A DNA stretch of 64,000 bases from Limnohabitans sp. Rim11 (GTDB lineage Bacteria > Pseudomonadota > Gammaproteobacteria > Burkholderiales > Burkholderiaceae_C). Numbering within the stretch: the first letter of the stretch is position 1; each line of letters begins with the position of its first letter. The stretch lies in assembly GCF_001269365.1 (NCBI RefSeq), contig NZ_CXOM01000001.1, forward strand, positions 248,090 through 312,089, written 5' to 3'. The notes below the pieces were generated by a model. That model did not search any database. It was not told where the DNA came from and worked only from the letters and a program-made list of their open reading frames with translations. Positions 51,559-61,300 of this stretch are shown piece by piece. A program made the translations under genes and the position numbers.

Positions 51559-52458
51559 TTAAACCCGGATAGCTTTCAATGCCCCAGGCAGTACTTGAAT
51601 GATGAGTTCTTGTGCGTGGCCAAGTGTTTCGCCATCAGCTGCAATCGGGAGTTCTTCCGTGCTGTTGATGTTGGCCTGACTAAATGCTTTGCATTGAATG
51701 CGCGCATGCCCCAAGTGCTTGCCAATCAGCAATCTGGGAAGCATCAGCAAAGTTTGTGCGCGATTGAATTGCCCCGCCAGCAGCAAATTTAACTGACCAT
51801 CGTCGATGCGTGCATGTGGCACGGCGGGCATGCCCCCGCCGTAGGTTGATGTGTTAAGACTCGAGCCTAAAAGGCAAATCCCTTCATAGAAAAAATGTTG
51901 ATCTAAGTGAACGCTCAGGTGCCAGTTCTTGAGATGAAACAGCTCTCTCAATGTGGCTACAAGATATCGGGGTAAGCCCGTTAATAATTTGGGACCTGCT
52001 AGCGCTCTGTTACCGACAGAGGCATCAAAGCCAATGGCTAGGCTTGAGTGAAAAAAATAGGTTTGACCGTTTGCCAATTGAACTTTGCCCATGTCGGTGG
52101 TTTTGGGCGCTGCTGTCAAAGCAAACTCCATTGCTTTTTGCCATTTGAAAGTGTGCAGGCCCCAAGACCGGGCGCAATCATTGCCACTGCCGTAAGGTAC
52201 CAAGCCCACCTCAAAATCGCGGTTAACTAACCCAGGCAGCATTTGATTCAAAGTGCCATCGCCACCCACTATGACCACCCTAGAAGGGGAAGGCAATTGT
52301 TTCAAAAGGGTCAAGGCTTCCGAGATGGTCTCTGGCATGACCACGGCGGCGTGTTGTGCAAGGGCAGTGTGTGATTGGCACCAAGCCACCACTTGTGGGT
52401 AAAGCTTGCGTGCACGTCCCCCTGCTGCGTGAGGATTGACCAAAATAATTGCCGTCAT
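51559..52458 (-). CDS. Diacylglycerol kinase family lipid kinase (YegS/BmrU type)
   Basis: Cytoplasmic lipid kinase of 299 residues. The nucleotide-binding IVGGDGTLNQMLPGL near 63-77 and PYGSGNDCARSWGL near 89-102 are the diagnostic motifs (GGDGT and GSGND). NPHAAGGRARKLYP at the N-terminus fits. The substrate could be diacylglycerol, phosphatidylglycerol or a sphingoid lipid. It is convergent with the lipoprotein gene. Confidence 0.92.
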   Translation of the reverse strand: MTAIILVNPHAAGGRARKLYPQVVAWCQSHTALAQHAAVVMPETISEALTLLKQLPSPSRVVIVGGDGTLNQMLPGLVNRDFEVGLVPYGSGNDCARSWGLHTFKWQKAMEFALTAAPKTTDMGKVQLANGQTYFFHSSLAIGFDASVGNRALAGPKLLTGLPRYLVATLRELFHLKNWHLSVHLDQHFFYEGICLLGSSLNTSTYGGGMPAVPHARIDDGQLNLLLAGQFNRAQTLLMLPRLLIGKHLGHARIQCKAFSQANINSTEELPIAADGETLGHAQELIIQVLPGALKAIRV

Positions 52459-52679
52459 GGCTAGATTTTGCGGCTTTCAAGGCGGGTTTCAGGCACGGAC
52501 AAACCCTGCGCCCTTGCAGCACATGAGCCCCATCGGAATTTTGTGGATGTCTTCTTGATAGTTTGTGTCACTGAAGTAGTTCGCTGTTCAACGTTTGATC
52601 GAACTTGGTAATAACCCGAATACTGAGATCTTTAGAATGATAGGGATTCAATGACCACCTGTTTTAGGGAAGACGCACG

Positions 52680-55340
52680 ATGAGCTTCAAAACACCATCT
52701 TTCAAACTTGCTCCTCTGTCCGCTGCTTGCTTAAGCGCATGGCTTTTGTCTGTTGCCCATGCACAAACCCCGACTGCTCCTACTGCGGCCCCTGCCAATG
52801 CAGCGCCCAGTGCAGCCCCAGGTGCGGCAACTGCCCCTGCAGCACCGCCAGCTGCCCCTGGTGCATTGCGACCTATGAAAGATTTCCTGAAGGACTCGAA
52901 GGCCACAACGGGCTACTTCACCTTGCATCAAAAAGACGACAAGGTCTGGCTTGAAATTTTGCCCAGCCAATTAGAAAAGCCATTTTTCTTTAGCTACAAC
53001 ATTCCGCGTTCTGTGGGCGAGCGTGGTTTGTACGGCAGCCAAATGGGTGGTTCCAAGTTGGTTGAATTTAAAAAGATTGGCAACCAAATTCAGCTGATTG
53101 CGAAGAACACGCAATTTTTTGCCAAAGAAGGAACGCCTCAAGCGCAGTTTGTGGCTGAATCTTTTTCTGACAGCTTAATGAGCAGCGCCGCAGTGCTGAC
53201 GCAGCCGCACCCCGAAACCAAATCGATCTTGATTGAAGCCAACAGCCTTTTGTTTTCAGATATTCCTGGCTATCAAACACGCTTGGAAGCTGCATTTCGC
53301 ATGCCATTTGGCTTAGATACTCGCAACACTTCTTTCTCAGCGATTAAAAACGCCAGCACACTAACGGGTTTGGAGGTGAGGGCGCATTTCTCTGTGCCCA
53401 GAATTGCTGCACCCCCCATGACACCCTCACCCGTGCCAACGCCACCGCCGCCAAGCGCTACACCCGATCCGCGCAGCATGTTTGTGTCGTTTTATTACAG
53501 TTTTATGCCTTTGCCTGATCCGATGCAGGCTCGCGTGGCCGACGAGCGTGTGGGTTTTTTCACGGTACCCCGCACCGACTACACCACCGATTTGAACGTC
53601 AAACCCAAATCGCATTTGGTGAAGCGCTGGCGCTTAGAAAAGAAAGAGCCAGCGGCAGTGGTTTCCGAACCCAAAGAGCCCATTGTGTATTGGCTAGACA
53701 AAAACATTCCAGAGAAATACCGTGCGACAGTTGCGCAGGGTGTTCTGGAATGGAACAAAGCGTTTGAAAAAGCCGGCTTCAAAAACGCATTGGTGGTCAA
53801 GCAGCAACAGGCTACTGACGACTTCAACAACATGGATGCTAAGCATGCGTCTGTCAGGTGGTTCACTGGTGCCGATGTTGGCTTTGCCATTGGCCCTTCG
53901 CATGCCGATCCTCGCACTGGCGAAATATTAGATGCCGACATTGGCATGTCTGATGTCTTTACGCGTGGCGCTCGAAGAGCCGTCATTGAAGACTTGGGCC
54001 GCGTCCGTGGCGCAGATGGAGAAATGTGTGAGCATGCGGCAGATGCCGCGGAAGAGTTGCACTACGCCTTGGATTTGTTGGAGGCCCGCGGCTTAGAACT
54101 CGATAGCCCAGAGGCTGATGCCTTGGCCAAAGCCTACCTGAAGGATGTGATCATGCACGAAGTGGGTCATACCATCGGCTTGCGTCACAATTTCCGTGCT
54201 TCCACCATTTATGACTTGAAGAAAATTCAAGATCCTAATTTCACCAAACAAAATGGTGTGGCTTCCTCGGTCATGGACTACAACCCCTACAACATTTCAC
54301 CCAAGGGTGAAAAACAAGGTGAGTATGTGATGTCCACTTTGGGCGCATACGACTATTGGGCGGTCGAGTTTGGTTACAAACAATTCGCTGCCGGTCAAGA
54401 AGAGCAGGGCCTCGCACAAATATTGTCCAAGGCCGGCCAGCCTGAGTTGCAATACGATTCCGACGAAGACGCAGGCTACGGCAACATGGGCGGTGTCGAT
54501 CCACTGGTCAATCGATTTGACTTGGGCTCAGATCCTTTGGCCTATTACAAACTTCGCATGAAGTTGTCTCGCGAATTGTGGGACCGTTTGCAAAACATGA
54601 ATTTGGCAACCGGTGAAAGCTACGAGCGCCTGACGCGAAGCTTCCGCAGTGGCTTCAATCAACTCAACCGCGTTGCCCCCTTGGCTGCCAAATACATTGG
54701 CGGTGTGCACATTCGGCGCGAACGTGCCGGTAGCAAGAACGCAGTGTTTGAGCCAGTTGGCGCAGCCAAGCAAAAAGAAGCATTGGCTTTGATTACCAAA
54801 GATTTCTTTGGCACAGACAGCTTTAAATTTAAACCTGAGTTCATTGCACGTTTGGCAACTGATCGTTTCGAAAGAACGCAAGCAGATGGCAGCATGCAGA
54901 CCTCTGTGGCGCGTTTGGTAGCCGGTGTTCAAAAAGAAATTTTGGATCATGTTTACTCACCTGCTGTGGCTACTCGCTTAGCAGAAGTGGGCATGAAGGT
55001 AAACGATCCCAAAGAAACGCTTGGTTTGTCTGAAGTCTATGACGCCTTGCAAGATGCTATTTGGGCGGAAGCCAAAACAGGCCAAGAAACCAGCTTGATG
55101 CGTCGCAATTTGCAGCGCGAACAACTGCGGCGTATGACTGATGTGTTGGTGAAGCCTGCCGGGCCATGGCCTGCAGATGCGCGCAGCATCTTGCGTGAAA
55201 ATGCACGCCAGTTGGTCAATGCCTTAGAGAAGGCTTTGGCCAAACCGGGCTTGTCTAAAACTACGCGCGCCCATTACGCAGACGCACTCGATGCCCTCAA
55301 TGTCACCTTGAAAGCCTCGTTACAACGCGCAGCGCCTTGA
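52680..55340 (+). CDS. Secreted zinc-dependent metalloprotease (metzincin-like)
   Basis: Large exported protein of 886 residues. A signal peptide (SAACLSAWLLSVAHAQ) is followed by a low-complexity Ala/Pro/Thr linker (about 30-62). An N-terminal region of the type seen in DUF5117/DUF5118 metalloproteases follows (YFTLHQKDDKVWLEILPSQLEKPFFFSYNI). The zinc site HEVGHTIGLRH starts at His493 (ligands His493, His497, His503; catalytic Glu494), and the Met-turn candidate is SSVMDYNPYN. ASTIYDLKKI and the later propeptide-like helices match the same group. The substrate is unknown. It converges with the giant adhesin gene, whose stop is 7 bases away. Confidence 0.9.
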   Translation: MSFKTPSFKLAPLSAACLSAWLLSVAHAQTPTAPTAAPANAAPSAAPGAATAPAAPPAAPGALRPMKDFLKDSKATTGYFTLHQKDDKVWLEILPSQLEKPFFFSYNIPRSVGERGLYGSQMGGSKLVEFKKIGNQIQLIAKNTQFFAKEGTPQAQFVAESFSDSLMSSAAVLTQPHPETKSILIEANSLLFSDIPGYQTRLEAAFRMPFGLDTRNTSFSAIKNASTLTGLEVRAHFSVPRIAAPPMTPSPVPTPPPPSATPDPRSMFVSFYYSFMPLPDPMQARVADERVGFFTVPRTDYTTDLNVKPKSHLVKRWRLEKKEPAAVVSEPKEPIVYWLDKNIPEKYRATVAQGVLEWNKAFEKAGFKNALVVKQQQATDDFNNMDAKHASVRWFTGADVGFAIGPSHADPRTGEILDADIGMSDVFTRGARRAVIEDLGRVRGADGEMCEHAADAAEELHYALDLLEARGLELDSPEADALAKAYLKDVIMHEVGHTIGLRHNFRASTIYDLKKIQDPNFTKQNGVASSVMDYNPYNISPKGEKQGEYVMSTLGAYDYWAVEFGYKQFAAGQEEQGLAQILSKAGQPELQYDSDEDAGYGNMGGVDPLVNRFDLGSDPLAYYKLRMKLSRELWDRLQNMNLATGESYERLTRSFRSGFNQLNRVAPLAAKYIGGVHIRRERAGSKNAVFEPVGAAKQKEALALITKDFFGTDSFKFKPEFIARLATDRFERTQADGSMQTSVARLVAGVQKEILDHVYSPAVATRLAEVGMKVNDPKETLGLSEVYDALQDAIWAEAKTGQETSLMRRNLQREQLRRMTDVLVKPAGPWPADARSILRENARQLVNALEKALAKPGLSKTTRAHYADALDALNVTLKASLQRAAP

Positions 55341-55347
55341 GCTTGTT

Positions 55348-58300
55348 TTAAAGAGTGCTGCTGCGCTGAATGTCTGTTTGCACCAACAACATGGCCGGTG
55401 CACCACTGGTGGCGGTGTAAACGCTGTAATAGATGCCGGCACTGTCCATCACCTCACCGGTGGTGTTCAGGGTCCAGCCGGTGGTGCTCACCTTGTCATC
55501 GCCGCTGCCGGTCACGGCCACTTGGTGGTAGTTCATCAGCGTTGAATTGATGCCCGTTGAACTGTAGGTTGTTTTATTCCAGCCGCCTGCGCCCTGGCTG
55601 TTCAGGGCGCTTAAGTTGGCCCAGTTGCTGCCCGCCATGTCGAGTACATCGGCTACACGGATGGTCAATTGGTTGGCGCCAGTGTTGGTGAGCAAATCAA
55701 TGCGTTCAATGCTGTTGATTCGGCTGCTGCCTTCAATGTTGCCAACGGATGAATTGCCGATCAACGACAGATTCAAATTAAGGGTGCCCGTGCCGCCCAA
55801 GCGCAAGGTGTCAATGGCCCCACCCCCATCGATCTTGGCCAATTGAGTCGTGTTGCCACCTGCGCCAAAATTACTTTGAAGTGCCGTGATGGTGGTTTGA
55901 TTCAATACAAAGGTGTCTTTGCCCATGCCGCCCAACAGTACGTCAGCACCGTTGGAGGTGAAGGTGTCGATGCCCGTGCCAGCGGAGTAGCTGCCGCCCG
56001 CCAATGTTTGCGCGCCGGTAGAGGTGAGGGTGTCGTTGGCGCTGGTGCCTGTGTTGTCAACCGCAGTGCCGGCTGCAAACGCGCCCGTCTTGCTGCCAAA
56101 GATAATGTAGGAGCGACCTGTTAGAACATTGCTGTGCGCTGCATCGTACCCATGTGCACCCACAATCAAATCGGCCAAGCCATCTCCGTTGACATCGCCC
56201 GCAGCGCCCACCGAATAACCACTCAAATCTTGGGCACCTTGCCCAATGATGGCAAAGCCGCCAATGTTGTTGCCAACGTCCGTTAAGTTAACTTGCGTGG
56301 TGCTGGATTTGCCGTACACCACAAAACTGTGGCCGGTGTTAACGCCACCACTTTCGGATTTAAAGGGTGCACCCAAAATAATGTCTGCCAAGCCGTCGCC
56401 ATTGATGTCGCCAGCGCTGCTGACGCTGTGACCGCTTTGTTCGTCAGCGGTATTGGACACAATGGCAAAACCACCTACACCTGCAGCAACTTGAGCTAAG
56501 TCGATGGTGGCATTGGCGGTGTTTCTGCCAAAGACAACATAGGTTTTGCCGCTGTATGGATTGGCATTGGCCGAGCCACCAATGACGGCGCCAATGATGA
56601 TGTCACCCAAGCCATCGCCATTGATGTCGCCACCACTGCTCACCGAAACGCCGCTGAAATCAGAGATGTTTTCGCCCTTGATTGCAAAACCACCCACGTT
56701 GTTCTTGATGTTTTCAAGGTCAACAGCCACGTTGCCTGTTTTGCCCAACACCACATAGGTCATGCCCGCATTGGTACCGGCCGTGTCGTTGAAATAGGCG
56801 CTAACCAGCATGTCTGCTTTGCCATCACCGTTGAAGTCGCCCGCACTGCTGACCGAGGTGCCACTTTCTTCGCCGGCTTGCCAACCCGAAATGACAAAGC
56901 CTGGCACTGTGCCGCCCACATTCCCTAGCGAGATGGTTTGCAAGGCGGATAAAGCCGAGCTGCCATACACCACATAGGTATTACCGGTGTTGCCCACCAA
57001 TCCGCTGACGGTTTGAAAGTGCGCACTGATGATCATGTCGATCCAGCCGTCACCGTTCACGTCACCTGCGCTACTCACTGAAAAACCTGCCGTATCAAAG
57101 GTGCTGGTGATGCTAAGCGCATCAGGCGTTGTGGCCAAAGTCGAGATGTCCTTTTGGTATTCCGCCAAGCTGCCTGTCGTTGAATTCGCTTTTCCGTAGA
57201 CCAAGAAGGCGCCGCCTGGATTGGTGCTGGCGGCATCTTGTGGCATGCCAATTAACAGATCGGCCAGACCATCGTTGTTCATGTCGCCCACACCTGCCAC
57301 CGAGAAGCCCAACCAGCCTTTGTTGACGCTGTAGGTGTAATAGTGACCATTGACCTGGCCTGTGCCGCTGTAACCCTTGGGCACCAGGCTGGTGTTCAGT
57401 CCACCTTCATACAGCACGACACCACCACCTTGTGTGCGCAAGGCGGTGTCGGTAAAGGTGTTGAGCGGTGCGCCCATCACCACGTCGCCATAACCATCGC
57501 CGTTGAAGTCGCCGGCCAAGCTGACCGCAAAACCAAAGTACGAACCCGTGTTGGGTGCCTCAATGGCATAGCCGCCAATGTTGTTGGCAATGTCGTCCAA
57601 GTAGATGGCGTTTTTGAAGGTGTTGACGTTGAGGGTGGGGGAGGTGCCGGCAACGCCTGCATTGTTTTTGGCATCTGTGTAGCTGCCAGCTGGCACGGTA
57701 ATGCTGGCAGCAACCAAAGGTGTGTCTGCAAAGGGTGTGTAAACAGCTGTGCGCGTCAGACCCGTTCCAGAAATAGCACTGAGCGTGCCCTGTGTCACCA
57801 CCACATCGCCGGTGGTACCATTCCATGCAAAACTGCTGCCAGGGTCTTCACTGAAGGTGAAGGTGATGTTGGCGGTTTGACCCATGCCTAAGGTCGACAC
57901 GTATGAGGTGATGCTCACAGTCGGCACAACAGTGTCGTAGTTGATTGAGATGACCCCGCTGGCCGACCCCAGATTGGCCGCTGCATCTTGGTAGCTGTTG
58001 TTTTTGACCGAGACTGTGCTTGTGCCATAAGTAACATTGGCTGGCGGCGTGAAAATAAAGCCCCTCGTAACGCCCACTTGTTGGCTGGGGTTAGGGACCA
58101 AAGTACCCGCGCCAGTAAAAGTTAAATCGCCAATGCTGCCATCCCAAGAGAAGCTGGTTCCTGGGTCTTCACTGAAGGTGAAATAAACCGGTGTGGTTTG
58201 GTTTGCAATCAAGTTGTTACTGCCTGCATAACCTGAAACAGTGGGTGTACGTGTGTCAATGCTGAGGCTGGGCGTGGTACCCGCCGTGCCCAAATTGCCT

Positions 58301-61300
58301 ACGGTGTCCTGATAGCTGAGTGCCGTGACGGTGATGCTGGCATTGCCACTGGCCAAATTGGCGGTGGGTGTAAACACTGCGGTACGTGTGAGCCCTGTGC
58401 CGCTGATGGCACCCAGTGTGCCACCCGTCACGGCCACATCGCCCGTTGTGCCATTCCATGCAAAACTGGTGCCGGGGTCTTCACTGAAGGTGAAGGTGAT
58501 GTTGGCGGTACCGCCCGCTTTGACGGCAGAGACATTGGACGTAATGGCCACAGACGGCGCCACCATGTCAATGCTGATGGCAGGTGATGTGCCTGCGCTG
58601 CCATTGTTACCCGGCAAGTCTTGGTAGCTATTGGCCGTCACCGTGATGCTGGCATTGCTGCTGGCTGTGTTGGCTGTTGGTGTAAATGTAGCAGTCCGTG
58701 TCAGTCCAGTACCGCTAATCGCGCCCAATGTGCCGCCTAAAACACTGATGTCACCTGTTGAGCCATCCCACACAAATGTACTGCTCGGGTCTTCAGTGAA
58801 GGTGAAGGTGATGATGGCAGTTTCGCCTGTTTTCAAACTTAATTTGTTGCTTGTAATGGTGACAGTGGGGGGTGTTGTATCAACCTTTGCACCCGCGTTG
58901 ATCAGACCTGAAAAAAGCGGGCTGGCAGGGTTTCCCGAGCGGTCTTGAATGGTTGCACCATTCAATGCCAATGAATTGGCCACAAGGCTTACGCCATCGG
59001 TATCTGTTTGACCTGGTAAAACTGTGTAGAGAAACCTTTTTCGAAGTTCATCTGTGTCAGTCGTAAAGCTGGCCTTGACAATAGTACTGCCAATGAGCAA
59101 ATCAACTGTAGGCAAGCCATTGCTTGTATCAACCATGGCACGTTCTGGGTAAAAAAGATACACGACAATTTCTGCACCCGCCTTGACTGTATTCGTGTTG
59201 TTGTTGGGTAACTGTACAGAAGAGATGCTCAGTCCCAAGGTGTCAATTGAAATACCGGGTGTGCTGCCCAGTGTGCCTGCATTGCCGGCGACATCGCTGT
59301 AGCTGCCTGCAGTTACTGCAATGCTGGCATTGCCGCTGGCCAAATTGGCGGTGGGTGTGAAGATGCCGGTACGTGTGAGTCCCGTGCCACTGATGGCACT
59401 CAAGGTGCCGTTACTGAGCGTAATGTCGCCAGCGCTGCCATCCCATACAAAGGTACTACCTGGATCTTCAGAAAACGAGAACGTGATGTTGGCCGTTTGG
59501 CCGATCAACAAGTTTGATTTGTTACTCGAAATGCTCACCGTGGGGGCGGTGGTGTCTACTTTGTAGGCGGCGTTATCTGCGCGTGCAATGGCGCTGAGAA
59601 CGGCATTGTTGCCTGCGCTGTCTTTGATGGAACCGCCATTCAGTAGCAAGGCATTGACGGCATAGCTCAAACCATTCGCATCGTTCTCACCTGCTACAAC
59701 GGTGTAGTTGAACAGCAAGTCGGTGGTGCCAGAGCCGGAAACATATGTGGCCGAGTTGCTGGCGCCGCCAATGTTCAAAACCACCTTGGGCTGATCACCT
59801 GTGGCATTGACGGTCACAGCTTCACTGAAGGTGGCTGTGATTTGCACCACATCACCTGCATTCAAAATGTTGCTCACGATGCCGCTGGCGCCAGTGATGT
59901 TCATGCTGGTGAGGGTGGGCACGCCCGTGTCGATGGACACACTGGCACTGCTGCCGACTTGGCCTGGGTTGCCAGCCAAGTCGGTGTAGACAGCTGAGGC
60001 CGTGGACACGACGCCGGCTACTGTGCTGCCAGCTGTGGGCGTGAAAGTGGCAGTGCTGACATAGTTGGCGCCACTGAGCACAAAGGGGCTGAGGGCGCCG
60101 AGGGTGCCGCCAGTGACGGTTAAATCGCCTGCAGTGCCATTCCACGTGAAGCTGGTGCCTGTTTTGTCGTTGGCTGTGACGGTGAGGGTGGCCGTTTCGC
60201 CTGCTTTTAGCGAAGCCACGTTGAAAGCCAGCGACACGGATGGGGCGAGCGTGTCGACCATGTAAGCGCTGTTGCTGCTCACTGCGACTGAGGTGGGTGT
60301 TGATGTGTTGCCAGCGGCATCCGTCAGAACAGCGCCATTCAAGCTCAAAGCATTCAGTGCAATGGCAATGCCATCGGCATCGTTTTGCCCTGATGCAATG
60401 GTGGTTGTGAACAACAGCGTGTTGCTACCTGCGCCCGACAGATAGGTTGCCTGCACGGTGCTGCTTCCTACCAGCAAGGCAAGCGTGGGTGAGCCGCTCG
60501 CAAGATTCAAGTTGACGACTTCGTCAAAGCTGACGCTGACGGTGGCAGTGTCACCTTCGTTCAGATACGCGTTGAGAATGCCCGTTGAACTGCTGAGTGC
60601 AATGCTTGAAATGGTGGGTGCCAGTGTGTCAAGGGTGAGGCTGGGTGTGCCGCCTGCGCTGCCGTTGTTGCCAGCAGCATCTTGGTAAGCACCTGCGCTG
60701 ACAGAAATACTCGCGGTGCCTGAGTTCACGCCAGGTGTGGGGGTGAATACCGCGGTGCGCGTACCGCCTGTGCCCGAGATGGCGCTCAAGGTGCCATTGC
60801 TGAGTGTCACATCACCCGTGGTGCCATTCCACACAAATGTGTTGCCCGGATCTTCGCTGAAGGTGAAAGTGATGTTGGCTGTTTCGCCCACTTTCACTTG
60901 GCTCACATTGGACGTGATGCTCAAAAATGGTGACGTGGTGTCAACGGTGAAATTGCTGTTGTCAGCTGTTGCTGGCACGCTGAGCGTGGTGGTGTTGGTG
61001 CGCGGGTCTTTTAATGTGCTGCCGTTCAAGGATAGCGAATCGGCATTCAGGGCAATGCCATTGGCATCGGTCTGACCGGCAAGAATGGTGTAGGTGAAGA
61101 GCAAATCGGCGGTGCCTGCGCCAGACACATAGGTGGCATTGACCGTGCTACCGCCAATTTGTAAAGCTACCGTGGGTGAGCCCGAGGTGGTGTTGAGTGT
61201 TTGTGCTTCAGAAAAATGCGCGGTGACAGTGACCACATCGCCTGCGTTGAGTGCGTTGTTTTGCACGCCCACAGCACTCGTAATTTGCACATTCATCAAA

